A DNA stretch of 64,000 nucleotides, from NCBI GenBank assembly GCA_964035575.1, contig OZ037848.1, forward strand, positions 1,550,001-1,614,000. The letters run 5' to 3'. Numbering within the stretch: the stretch's first letter is position 1; each line of letters starts with the position of its first letter. The DNA comes from Rhynchopus sp. YZ270_cl-10. Its lineage: Eukaryota; Euglenozoa; Diplonemea; Diplonemida; Diplonemidae. Below are positions 12,401-23,725 of this stretch, piece by piece. Both the position numbers and the translations under genes were made by a program. The notes below the pieces were generated by a model that saw nothing but the letters and a program-made list of their open reading frames with translations, made no database searches and was not told the origin of the DNA.

Positions 12401-15400
12401 TTCGGCTCAGACGAAACAAAGACATTAACAGAAAATGAAAAACACGACATTCGAGGCAAAATCCTTTTGTGCAAACGACTGAATCTAAACATCAAGGCTG
12501 GAGTCATGCTTATGGACGAGGTGGACCTGCTGCTTCACCCTCTCAAATCAGAGCTGAACTGGCCCCTCGGACGCAAAATGCCGCTCGACCTGACCACCAC
12601 CGAGGACGACAGCAACGTCGAAGAAGGCCTCCGCTACCAACTCCCCTGGCAGCTCCTCGATGTCGTGCAGTACTGCACAACGGGAGAGCTGACCTTCTTC
12701 CAAGGAGTCAAAGAGGCTGTCCAAATCGCAGAAGAACTGAAAGCCGCCATCGGCCGTGGAGTGGACACACAATGCGTCCAGATGGTGCCACACATTTCGC
12801 TTCTGTCACGCTCCTTCTACGATAAGGAGCTTCAGCCGCTTTTGTGCAAATACTGCCTGCTGTGGTTGCGGTCGAAACGCTTTGCTGTGGACCTAAGCAA
12901 CGAGGAGGTCGTGCTGTTCCTAGCAAGCCCGAAGAAGCCCCCGTCTGCGACGGCAGAACGCATCCGCAGAATATGCACGGATCACGACCTGAAGCTTCTC
13001 AACCTGACATCCGATTGGATCCACACATTCCTTCCTCATATCTTGACCAGAGTGCATCGTGTCGCGTTTGGGATACTGCGTCAAGCTGAGTTAGAGCGTG
13101 CATTGTTCCTGGACCCGAGGACTCCTAAGAGTCGTCGTCTGCTTGCAGTGCCGTTTGTTGGTAAGGACACTCCAAGCGCGTCGTCTGAATTCCAAAACCC
13201 CGACGTGGTAATCGGGTTCACCTCAATGTCGTACCGTTTAGATGGGATGAGGCAGGATGACTTCAAAAATTTGCTGCAAATTCTGAAGGATGAGATGTTG
13301 GACCAGGCGGGGATCCCGTACCGTCAGAGGAGTGCTGTCAAGCTCTACGTGGAGTGGGTGACGGCGGTGAACTGCAGAGTGCGCGGCTTTTCTTGGAACG
13401 GCACCTACCTCTTTGGGAAGCGTGACCAGCAGGCGCCACCAGATGTGCCGGAGCTCAAGGTGGCGGAGTCTGAGGACATGGCCGAGCTCGACGAAGCGGA
13501 TCTGAGGCAGAACGTCTGGCCCCTCGAGGTGCTCGACATCCGTGACCCGGACCAAGTGGACTTCCTCTACAAAATCCTCGGCAAGTCGCTTTTGGCCATA
13601 AAGTACTATCTGACGACATTCGTCTTCCCGCAAACGCTCTCCAAAGCACCGCAGCAACTTGCCGCAACAGGGCAGGAGCTCGCAGGGGAACCGCTCAGTA
13701 CAGTGCGGCTTGGCTTCAGTGGTACCCCTAATGATCTGCTTCCGATGGATATGGGGAAGTGTCAGTTTGCGGATGGGGATGACGGACAGATTCTGTCGAC
13801 CGTTGTGCGCGATGATGTCGTCACAATGCGCACCTTGGATGCCGGATGGAACCCAGCGTACATCCTGCACCTGGTCGCAACCTCGCACGAACCGAGATAC
13901 ACCACATTGATCGACTGCGGCGCGTTGGTGACTGGATACACAAACTACGAGGCTGCAGAGATTATGCTGAAGTCAGGACTCGAGGAGTTCAAGGGATGTG
14001 TGTTCCTCTCGAGCGACGATGAGCGGATGGTGTTGTTGCGCGAGGGATGGCGTGTCATGCGACTTGAACAATGTGGTCTTGCCTGGCACGAACGCTTTAC
14101 GTTCTACGACCACATCCACACCACAGGAATGGACGTGAAGCAGCCCCTCGACTGCACAGCTGCGCTCACCATTGGAAAGGACATGGTCTTCAGAGACTAC
14201 GCACAGGGTGCGTACCGTATGCGAGGTATTGGTGTGGGGCAGCGGATTTCGTTGCTTCTTCCGCCTGAGGTGGAGACGCTGATATCACGTCGTCTTGAGA
14301 CGGCGCTGCCTGCTGCAGTGGGGAGCATGCGCACCCCACAGATGGATGTGACGCTGTGGCTCATTGTGCGTGCATTGGAGGCTGAGAGGCATCAGTTCCA
14401 GCTTCTCTGCCAGCAGAACCTCGAGACCGTGTGGCGTCGTGTCGCGCTTGCAAAGCTTGCGCGGTCTGAAGGAGGCTCGGACGATGCTGCAGGGGCACTC
14501 CGCATTCTGCGTGATCCAGTTATCTTCAATGTGCCCAACTCTCTCCCAAGCGATAGAAGAGTGACGGTTCAAGACAGCATGAAGGAGCTGCAAGCACGGC
14601 ATCGAAGCTGGATCACAGCAGAAGGGGCGAAGATGTGTGAACTCATCTTGAACAATATGATGGGCAAAACGATGCTTGAGGAGGAAAAGACCGAAGAAGT
14701 ACGCCTCGAGGGCGAGGTGGTTCAGGAACAGGAACAAGAGCAAGAACAGGAGCAGGAGCAGGAACAAGAACAGGAGCTTGAGATCGAGGTGGAACAAGAG
14801 GAGCAGGTGGAGGAGGCACCCTCCTCATTGAACTACAGCAAGAAGGAGGAGGATGTGCGGCGGTGGGCTGTGGAGACGTTGGTCGGCACGCCTGAGAAGA
14901 ACGATGTGTTCTACCCTGCAGACGAGTTCACGGTGTTCCGTGGGATGATGCACTCGAAGTCGCCGAATGTCAAATTCCCGCCCTACCTGCTGATGAGCGA
15001 CAACTACTATCATAGGTCGTGGCGTCTTCGCAGTGTGCGACGTCTGCGCAACGTTGTGTGCATGATGGAGTGGGTGCCCGACGCGTCGCAGCTCAAGATC
15101 CACGAACACCAGACACCGCTCTCGGAGGACCAGCTCACGCAGCTCCGCACAGCGTTCTCTCTCTTCGACGCAGATGGGTCGGGTGCAATCCCCAAGAAGC
15201 AGCTGCGTGCGTTGCTTGAGTCCCTCGACATGGTTGTCGACGGGCCCGAGCAGATGGACGCGCTCCTCACAGAGCTGGGTGCGCTCGACACGAACCTCGT
15301 CAGCAAGAGTGCGCTGGAGGAGGCGATCCAGAAGCAGACGTTCTTCCAGCTGCAGGACGGACGGTACTTTGTGATTCTGTGTTTGGAGGAGGTATGCAAA

Positions 15401-18356
15401 TATATATTTTGGGTCAGTTAGGTCTTTTATTCCCCCCTACCACCCAAGTACATTTTGTCCGCCCAAATTAGCGACCCAGGGATTGTGCTCCATTATAGCC
15501 TCTCCCACACTGCGAAACGGGCAGAGGACCCGACATCACACAAACCTAATTATCCTGTGTTCGCAATGATCCCCGTTCATCTGGCTGATGAGGGTTGGGG
15601 TCCACCCAGGCACTCGGTCATTGTACAAGGTACACTGTACAGAGGGCTTTGTATTTCAAGCCAAGTTTTGTTTCCATATGATCCGTAGGGTTGTGTCTGC
15701 CAGTGTCAAGAAGGTGGAGGTTGGTGGTTATGCTTCGTCCCTATGATGAGAAACACATGAATTCAATCTGAGATCTCGTTCGTCTGACGCAGAGCATCTT
15801 TTTTTGCACTGCACGATGAGAGGATTCTATGTCTGAGGGACACACACGTCTGGCTGGCTCTCTGTCACAGGGATATGTCAACTGCACTCCTAGCTAGGTA
15901 CACCGCAGCTATGCTATAATTCCTTTTCTAAGATATCTACCTCGAAACATGTACCAAGGTACACTGTTCACGAGAGGGTCTTGTATTTCAGGTCAACTTT
16001 TTAGGTACCCCCGCTCATCATGAGAGGCTTGGGGTGAACCAAATAACTTTAACACTCGTTTGATGTAACTCATTTCCTCTCATCACAGGCGGAGCACCTT
16101 CGTGCAGCGTTGCGTTCTATCGGGCAAACGAACGTCGCAATCCGTGCCTTCTGCCTGCGCAGCCTTGTGTCGACACGCATGGACAGCACCGCAAGCTTCA
16201 CACCTCCACCCATCGCATCGCAGCAAGGCGACGCTGCCGAAGCATGCACAATGTTCCTCGACTCCCAGGATGCAATCACGCCGAAGGACCTGTCGTGGTG
16301 CCTGCGGTCTCTGCACGACACACCATGCGAGAACAGACGCCTCTGGTACACCCACGTACGTTCTTGCAGGAGAAGGGCGAAGAAGGCGTGGCAGGATTTG
16401 ACTGTGTCGCGTCTGTTCATGACTGCAGATGAGTTCTCGCAGTTGGCAGTGCGGGCGACGGTGAGTCGTGTGAAGCTGGCGATGGTGGCACGCAACCTGT
16501 GGCCCACCGATCTGTTCCGTATGTTTGACACCCGCAAGCGTGGCCTCCTGCAGGCAGGCGAGCTCTACGAGGGGCTCAAGTGGCTTGGCATCACACAGCT
16601 CACGGAGGTGCAGCTCAAGTCTGTCTTCCAACACGTCGCACGCAACGCGAACTGCATCTCAACTGACGCATTCAAGGCCGTCTTCGACAGAGAAGAGGAG
16701 GACGGCTTTGCAGACATCCCTGAGAACCTCGAGGCGGGGGCGGAGGAAGGTGCAGAGGGTGAAGGCACAGAAGATGGCCCAGCCATGGCAGCGGAGGTGG
16801 TCGCAGCTGTGGTGCGGGTATGTTATTTTTTCTTCTTCTTTTTTTGCTACTTTTTGTTCTGTTTTCTCTTTTTTTGCAAGTTAGGTGACTAAGCACGAGA
16901 GGCTTAGGGTCATCTTATAAACTTTCCTTCAATCGAACCCCTTTTGGCACACATGCCTCTACGTTTTTTCTAAAATCACCACACTCTACATACCAAAACC
17001 CCCCTCTGTTTTCCTACTCTCATCACAATTCTTGCAGATCCCTGCCCTGAAGGCAGAGAAGCTTCGGTACGAGATGGAGAGTGGACGGTGCTCTGACTGG
17101 GAACGTGTCTGGACGTCACGTGGCACACCCTGCGAGAAGCCCCTGACCGTATGGCGTATGGAGATGAGCCGCTCTAAGATGCGCTTCGGTGGCTCCTACA
17201 GCAAGAAGTTCACCTTTGGACACGTGGTACGACCGGGCTACCACAAGCCATCATCTAAGGACGACTTCCCTGCCCTCATGATCCACATCCACGATAGGGC
17301 CGGCATGCGCGCACCAGGAGACCTGCGTAAGTATGTCGCCATTTTTTTGCTACAGCTTCATGATGTCGGGGGGTGCTTATTGGACTGAATGTTCTGTAAC
17401 AGACCCAACCATGAGGTGCACAATATCCCAAATGGGGCTTAAAAAAATAATGTTTTCTGCAACCCATAAACACCCACAGCTGGATGAACAAATTCCTCCC
17501 CCACCCCGTGGCCTACCGTCTCGTGTGGGGAATGAAGGGTGATCATCTCAACAAACTCTATGTTTGGAAACCGGTGCCGCCGTCCGAACGCTTCGTCGCT
17601 GTCGGCACTGTGTGCACGACGGAGAAGCAGGTATGGAAACACGCTTTTACCCCCGCCCCAAATGTTGTATTGTGCAACAACGCTGTCACGCCGGAGCACA
17701 TTCATCTCAACGGTTCTTTTCTTCGTTCTCAGTTTCTCCCTCAAAAATCCTCTTCACATCCAACACCACAGGAACCACCCGTGAACGAAGTGCGCTGCTT
17801 CCCTATCGACTGGTGCGTGAAGGGGGCACCTCAGTTTTTGTGGGAAGAGACAGGTCTGGGAGAGCCCGTGAAGGTGTGGGCTGGGAACGGGTTTGGGAGC
17901 TGCCACTTCCAGACTGTGGGGCATCCGTTGGATGTGATGGAGCCGCGCCCTGGGAAGTGGTACGCAGGCGAGGAGCCTGCGGAGGACGAGCCCGAGGCGA
18001 CGAAGCAGGAGGAGCAGTTTGAGATCATGGCAGCACGCCTGCTGTCACACGAGTCGCGCGACAGCACAACGTACTTCGTGATCGACGTCACATCCACCTT
18101 TGGCGAGAGCTGGAAGGTCTACCAGCGCTACAACAGCTTCTTCGAGCTCCGTGCACGCTCCAAAGCGCTTGGCCACGAAACCTCCTGCCACTTCCCCTCC
18201 AAAACGCTTCTCCGTGTCTCCGGTGAAGCCCTCGAAGAACGTCGCAAGGCGCTCGACTGGTACATGACAGAGCTTGTCGACAAGGCAAAACAACCCTGGG
18301 GTGGTGTCCTCAGACCACTGTTGACGGAGTTCCTCCAAGTGCAGCAGGTGTCATGA
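3476..18356 (+). CDS. Giant DUF3638/DUF3645 protein with PDZ, EF-hand, VPS62-like and PX regions
   Basis: Exons: 3476-15391, 16089-16817, 17038-17330, 17480-17630, 17772-18356, all GT-AG (donors GTATGC, GTATGT, GTATGT, GTATGG); product about 4557 residues. Order: Ala/Pro-rich low complexity (1-255); PDZ-like domain (about 408-487, with the GPWGRAGLREGTAVLQVDGK turn); a CxxC..CxxC pair (about 563-585); DUF3638 (about 2790-3020) with the P-loop-like LMGQGKTTVIVPLL (2845 on) and a DEVD near 3014; DUF3645 (about 3220-3258, SEFQNPDV); a Gln/Glu run (about 3750-3790); an EF-hand-like loop at 3898 with Gln in place of the usual acidic position 12; a VPS62/DUF946-like region (about 4245-4430, VWKPVPPSERFVAVGTV); a C-terminal PX domain (about 4447-4555, QRYNSFFELR and ERRKALDWY). 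DUF3638/DUF3645 proteins are very large eukaryotic proteins of poorly known function. The PX domain suggests endosomal phosphoinositide binding. ATG 3476 is the first Met of the frame. Confidence 0.85.
15625..15997 (+). repeat. Two dispersed motif-B copies in intron 1 of the giant gene
   Basis: Copies at 15625-15660 and 15953-15997 follow the pattern GGTACACTGTTCACGAGAGG followed by a GCTTTTGTATTTCA-like tail. The first is preceded by the longer head GGTTGGGGTCCACCCAGG that also precedes the copies at 25515, 32263 and 32395. Both lie in the 697-nt first intron, oriented as the gene, and another lies just past the gene at 18424-18465. Confidence 0.7.
16883..16920 (+). repeat. Dispersed motif A in intron 2 of the giant gene
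   Basis: It reads GGTGACTAAGCACGAGAGGC followed by TTAGGGTCATCTTATAA. Related copies, all on the + strand: 1961, 2756, 19902, 28648, 30609, 34528, 36567 (shortened) and 40466. The core GACTAAGCNNGAGNGGCTTAG contains the imperfect inverted repeat CTAAGC..GCTTAG, so each copy can fold as a small hairpin. Confidence 0.7.
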
Positions 18357-20017
18357 GGAAAGGATGTGGTCTTGTCTGCCCATCTCTAGTGTATTTTCCC
18401 CGTGTTCTGGTCACGAATCACGCACCAAAGGTACACTGTCAACGAGAGGGCTTTTGTATTTCAAGTCCGTTTTTTTGTTGTGTGGATGAGTATTCGACTT
18501 TCAAGTTTTCTCATGAATCTAAAGTTTTCTTTTAAGACGAGCTTGAGGATGAGTAAATATGCCTCTCCTCTCTCCTCTTGCTTTTTTCTTTTTCAGATTT
18601 TTTTCAAAAAAAAACATTGCCTCCATGGCACGTAGCTACCCGAGTAAAAAATAAAAAATAAAAATAGTGCAGATAGAAAGTGACTGGGGAGAAGTGGGAT
18701 GGGGGGGAGCATTTTTTGCCAATACAAAAATACGAGTGATAACGTCGTGATACCTAAAAGGGGGTACTTTAAAAAAAGTGTTGACGAGTTGTGCCTGAGG
18801 CGGTTCTCTCAGGTGTCTTTGTTATTTTTTCTTCTTTTTTTTTTTTGTAGAGAACTGATGTCTGTGTCCCCGTCGTTCTTGCAACTTCAACAGAGGTATA
18901 CGACTTCATCTACAGTTAATTTTTTTTTAGCAGTTTAAAAAACTGCTAACAAAAAGGGACTTTTGAGAAATCCCAATGTGAACGTTTGCCATTTTTTGTC
19001 TTTTTGCTTTTGTTTATCTTACAATTTTTCTTTTTTGTTTCTTTTTTACAATATTAGATACGTGCGCACCTGAGACACGTTTATCTTTCAAAAGGTTTTC
19101 GTTTCTTTTACTTTCTCTTCTTTGATTTGAAAGTATATGAAACTTCTTTTATTCCTCACACATTGCTCTTTTTTTTGCAATTTCTTCATTCTATTTTACC
19201 TAGCACAATTCTAGCTTTTAAAAGTTTTCAATTTTTCATTTTTGGGGGGGAAGGCATTAGGGTATAACAATATTTTATTACGCACACTACTTTGTGAGCG
19301 GAAAGTGTCACGTCGTTCACTCACCCAACCGTGCTCCGCAACACCACCAACCAACAGGTGATTTTTAGTGTGTGTGGAAGCGTCAACGCATCAAACAACT
19401 ACAAGAAGGGGGGTGAGGGAACGACAAGTGACACTTTACAAAATCAACTCAGGTGTGGCTTTGTGTCCCTGCAACACAACACTGTCCTTTTTTCTTTTTT
19501 CTTTTTTCTTCATCGGAAAACAACGTGTTCCACGTGATCCACAAGTAGTGCTCACAATACAGGAACAATGTGCCACATTTTTTTCTCTTTTTTTTTTCTG
19601 TTGCTATGAGAAGGTCTCCTTGTACATTCTTCTAACGTAAAACAAAGTGTTGTGACAACACCACCACCCCTCCGCACTTCATTGTACTAAAAATACTCCC
19701 CACCACCCCCAAAGCAAAAACTCAAAAAAAAAAGTAAATTTACGGGGTCTACCCTGTACATACACTACCTCGGACAAAGGGGAAACATTCGTGTGTTATG
19801 TCGGACATTGTCTTTTTAGATGTGCCCACCTTCTTCGACTCATTCATCTGTTTGCAAGAGTCCCCCTTCTCCTTCTCCTTCTCCCATCCCCTTCTTTCTC
19901 AAGGTGACTAAGCATGAGTAGCTTAGGCTACGTACCAAGGTGTCTTCGCCCCTATATTTTATGTGCAATATCCTTCTCCCCATCACACATCGTATCAGAG
20001 TCAACAAACCTAAGACA
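18357..20017. other. Intergenic region between giant gene and long GH16 gene
   Basis: AT-rich with many T runs. It contains motif B (18424-18465), motif D (about 19057-19092), a stretch near 19110-19140 repeated at 2405-2440 (CTTCTTTGATTTGAAAGTA) and motif A (19902-19929). A TATA-like CTATATTTTATG at about 19951 lies 67 nt before the GH16 start codon and may be its core promoter. No protein gene is supported. Confidence 0.5.
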
Positions 20018-23000
20018 ATGAGGGTGTTCCTCGCACTCTGTGCGATGGTGGCGTGTGCGGTGGCTGCGCCGACCACTGAATGTGCTGCTGTGTGGGAGGT
20101 CGACGCCTGCGCCAATGGTGAGTGCTACACATGTGGTGCGCGTATTACCTATGTCATCGGTACTGGGTCCTCTGAGGCTGCTGCTGCGAACACTGTGGCA
20201 GGGGAGTTTCCGATGGAATGTGGTGCGTGTCTGACAGCGACGCCGCCGCCGACTGCACCGCCGTCGCTTCCTGCTGACTGCCAGACTGCCTGGACTGTGG
20301 ATGCTTGCGATGTGAACAAAGGCGGCTGTGCGACGTGTGGTGCGCGTGTCGTGTATCTGCAGTCCACAGGAGCCTCCCTCGACGACGCGCTCTTCCAAGT
20401 GGCAGCAGAGTTCCCAACAGAGTGTGGTGTCTGCGGTGCTGCCTCAGCCTCGACCTTCTCCCCCGCCACACCAGATGCCTGCAGGGATGTGTGGTTCGTG
20501 ACCGCCTGCTCAGATGCGCTCGGTGGGTGCCACTCATGCGGGTCGCGTATCTCGTACAGCGTGGGCCAAGGCAGCACCATGGCAGCAGCCATGCTCTTGG
20601 TCGCCTCGCAGTTCCCATCCGCCTGCGGTCCTTGTGGTCCCGCCCCCACACCCACAGCAGGCCTGCCCACAAACACCCTGACCCTCGTGTGGGAGGACGA
20701 TTTCGATGGCGACGCCCTGAACACATCCCTCTGGGGGTACGACCTGGGCACAGGTGTGAACGGCTGGGGGAATGCAGAGCTGCAGACGTACACCACTGCA
20801 GCAGCAACAGTGTCTGGTGGCACACTCAAGATCACCACCACGAAGACTGCTTCCGGCTACGAAAGTGCTCGTGTGCTTACCAAAGACAAAGGTGACTGGA
20901 TGTACGGGAGAATTGAGGTGCGTGCAAAGCTGCCAAGGGGGCGTGGCACGTGGCCTGCAATCTGGATGCTTCCCACAGACTCGAAGTACGGCACGTGGCC
21001 TGCCAGTGGTGAAATCGACAACATGGAACATGTGGGCTACGCACAAGGTGTTGTGCATGGGACAGTGCACACTGCTGCAGGGTCTGGTGCTTCGGGTACC
21101 AGTGCCTGTGTGAACACAGGCAACGCGAGCGATGCAACTTGTGCAACGGAACTCCCGTCCGTGCAGGTGAGCTCTGAGTTCCACGTGTACACCATTGTGT
21201 GGAGTGAGACAGAGATTGAGTGGTACCTTGACGACACGCGTTTTGATGTGTACACAAAGGAGGCAGATGCAGACTACACCACGTGGCCGTTTGACGCAGA
21301 CTTCCACTTGCTCATAAACACTGCTGTGGGGGGGAACTGGGGTGGTGTGCAAGGTGTGGACGACTCCATCTTCCCGCAGGTGTTTGAGGTGGACTACGTG
21401 CGTGTGTACCAGGACACCCCCACCACACGCCCGCCCCCTGATGTCACCTTTGCACCGCCCACTGCACCACCAACACTTCCTGAGCCGTGCCAGGCTGTGT
21501 GGTTTGCGGATGCGTGCGACGACGCTAAGGGTGGCTGCCACACATGCGGTTCTCGCATCACGTACCTCGTCTCTCAGGGGCAGACCATTGGCGAGGCGTC
21601 TGCCGCAATTGCGTCTGAATTCCCTGTTGCGTGTGCCGGGTGTGATGCGACACACGCACCTGACACCACGCCACCGACGAATGCACCTGTCGCACTGACA
21701 CCGTGCGAGGCTGTGTGGGATAACGATGCCTGCGACACGAGCACCGGCGAATGCTACACATGCGGTGCACGCATCACATACCTCACAGGACAGATGGGCT
21801 ACACACAGAACGACGCAGAGGCGAAGATCTCCCTTGACTTCCCTACGGCATGCGGCGACTGCAGCAACGCGACCGCAGCACCACCCGTTGCGCCTGCCTC
21901 CCTGCCACAGCTGTGCCAGGACGTCTGGAACGCAAACGCTTGCGACGACGCTAAGGGTGGCTGCCACACATGCGGCGCTCGCATCACATACATCACCACC
22001 ACCACGATGACCACGCTGGAGGACGCAGTGGCCGACATCGCAGCAGAGTTCCCTACTGAATGCGGCGCCTGCAATGCGACACATGCTCCGGACACTGCCA
22101 CACCAACGGACGTGCCCACTCCCGTACCCACCCCCGTCCCCGTCGCCGTCCCCGTCGCCACCTGCGCGTCGGTGCAGAACAACCAAGCCTGCGACGCTGC
22201 ACACGAATGTGCCACCTGCGGCGAGCGCATCGCGTACCTGATGAACAACATGGGGTATGCACGGGAGCCTGCTGAGAAGAAGATTGCGGGGGACTTCATT
22301 CTTGACTGTGGTGCGTGCATGCCCGAGGGTGCGCCTAGTGCACCGGACTCCCTGCCACAGGCGTGCCAGGTCGTGTGGAACGCAAACGCCTGCGACCACA
22401 ACAGGGACGGCTGCCACACATGCGGCGAGCGTATCACCTATGTCCAGAACACTGGAAAATCCTTGCCCGACGCTGCCTCCGACATTGCAGCAGAGTTCCC
22501 TTCTGCGTGCGGGCTCTGTGGCGGTACGGACGCTCCCGTTGCTGTGTCTGCCACCGCGCCTGCTGCGTGCCAGGCAGTGTGGTTCACAAACGCATGCTCT
22601 GACCAATACGATGGGTGCCACACCTGCGGAAGTAGAATTGAACACCTGAAGTTGACCATCACCGAGACTGCCGCTATGACTCAGGTGGCGTCAGAGTTCC
22701 CTGCACAGTGTGGTGCATGCGCAGAGTCTGCACCACCCACCCCCGCTCCGTCCACACCCGCACCCATCAGCACCGCACCCGACACGGCAGAGCCCACCAC
22801 AGCACCCAAGACAGCAGTGCCAACCACAGCACCCGACACAGCAGAGCCGACAGCGCAGCCCACGGCAACGCCGTCTGACGCACCTGCTACCTCTGCACCA
22901 CCCACAGATGCACCCGACACACCGTCCCCTCCGACACCATCCCCACCACGCACATGGTGTTCCTCAAACAGCGACTGCAGGCAGTACGACGCACAGTCCA

Positions 23001-23725
23001 ACTGCACCGACGCTGGGCGTTGTTTCTGCAGTGCAGGGTTCGTGAACCCTGCGGACCCCCCCACAGGGAATGTGGAGCACGTCTGCGTAGGCGACACTGC
23101 GGCTGTATTCGAAACAGTGAGCATCACCTGGGACGCGAGCTGCGATGTGTACGACCCTTCCTTTGATGCGCAAATGGCAGAGCTGCTCTCGGCCATCATT
23201 GGCGGCACTGTGGTCTCCGTCACGGTACACTGCGGCAGTCTCAACCTCATCCTCGGTGTGGAAGGTGTTGTCCTTGCAGACGTGGCTGCCAAGGACATTG
23301 CCGCTGAGCTCTCCACCGGCATGGAGGCTGTACAGTACGCTGAGATGAACACGAAGCTCGGCAAGCCCAAATCTGCAGGCCTCTCGTCTCTTGTGACGTC
23401 CCTCTGCAACATGGACCATGCCACCACGCTTGTCATTATCGACGCAAAGTGTTTTGCGGTTGCCTGTGAATCTGGATACGCCGCGCTCAACGGTAACTGT
23501 GTTTCCGACTCTGTGATTGATACTGACGCAACGGAGTCCAGCAGTGGTTCGGGTGGCGGTGACTCTGGCCTACCCACAGCGCTCATCCCTGTGATCGTTG
23601 TCTGCTCGCTGGTGGTGCTCGTGGCCATCATTGTGACGATCTTCTGTTGTCTCAGGAAGCAAAAGAGAGAGGGAAGGCTCGAACAGGAACAATGCAGTGA
23701 AAACGAGCCGGCCAAGGAGCTGTGA
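20018..23725 (+). CDS. Membrane-anchored GH16 beta-glucanase-like protein with nine six-Cys modules
   Basis: 1235 residues, no intron. A signal peptide (MRVFLALCAMVACAVAA) fixes the start at 20018; the frame is open upstream but less plausible. Three Cys modules (about 23-205) precede a GH16 domain (about 221-463) with the catalytic motif E332-I-D334-N-M-E337 (ExDxxE, retaining mechanism; laminarinase/beta-1,3-glucanase type) and the strand LPRGRGTWPAIWMLP. Six more modules follow (about 485-905), then a Thr/Pro-rich mucin-like linker, an EGF-like stretch (CSSNSDC..CFCSAGF), a region unknown to me, one transmembrane helix (about 1186-1210) and a basic cytosolic tail. Each module reads C-x2-VW-x3-AC..GGC-x2-CG-x-RI-x-Y..EFP-x2-CG-x-C. 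GH16 enzymes cleave beta-1,3/1,4 glucans; the modules may bind carbohydrate, which is inference. Topology: type I surface protein. It is the longest of four GH16 paralogues in the window. Confidence 0.9.
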   Translation: MRVFLALCAMVACAVAAPTTECAAVWEVDACANGECYTCGARITYVIGTGSSEAAAANTVAGEFPMECGACLTATPPPTAPPSLPADCQTAWTVDACDVNKGGCATCGARVVYLQSTGASLDDALFQVAAEFPTECGVCGAASASTFSPATPDACRDVWFVTACSDALGGCHSCGSRISYSVGQGSTMAAAMLLVASQFPSACGPCGPAPTPTAGLPTNTLTLVWEDDFDGDALNTSLWGYDLGTGVNGWGNAELQTYTTAAATVSGGTLKITTTKTASGYESARVLTKDKGDWMYGRIEVRAKLPRGRGTWPAIWMLPTDSKYGTWPASGEIDNMEHVGYAQGVVHGTVHTAAGSGASGTSACVNTGNASDATCATELPSVQVSSEFHVYTIVWSETEIEWYLDDTRFDVYTKEADADYTTWPFDADFHLLINTAVGGNWGGVQGVDDSIFPQVFEVDYVRVYQDTPTTRPPPDVTFAPPTAPPTLPEPCQAVWFADACDDAKGGCHTCGSRITYLVSQGQTIGEASAAIASEFPVACAGCDATHAPDTTPPTNAPVALTPCEAVWDNDACDTSTGECYTCGARITYLTGQMGYTQNDAEAKISLDFPTACGDCSNATAAPPVAPASLPQLCQDVWNANACDDAKGGCHTCGARITYITTTTMTTLEDAVADIAAEFPTECGACNATHAPDTATPTDVPTPVPTPVPVAVPVATCASVQNNQACDAAHECATCGERIAYLMNNMGYAREPAEKKIAGDFILDCGACMPEGAPSAPDSLPQACQVVWNANACDHNRDGCHTCGERITYVQNTGKSLPDAASDIAAEFPSACGLCGGTDAPVAVSATAPAACQAVWFTNACSDQYDGCHTCGSRIEHLKLTITETAAMTQVASEFPAQCGACAESAPPTPAPSTPAPISTAPDTAEPTTAPKTAVPTTAPDTAEPTAQPTATPSDAPATSAPPTDAPDTPSPPTPSPPRTWCSSNSDCRQYDAQSNCTDAGRCFCSAGFVNPADPPTGNVEHVCVGDTAAVFETVSITWDASCDVYDPSFDAQMAELLSAIIGGTVVSVTVHCGSLNLILGVEGVVLADVAAKDIAAELSTGMEAVQYAEMNTKLGKPKSAGLSSLVTSLCNMDHATTLVIIDAKCFAVACESGYAALNGNCVSDSVIDTDATESSSGSGGGDSGLPTALIPVIVVCSLVVLVAIIVTIFCCLRKQKREGRLEQEQCSENEPAKEL

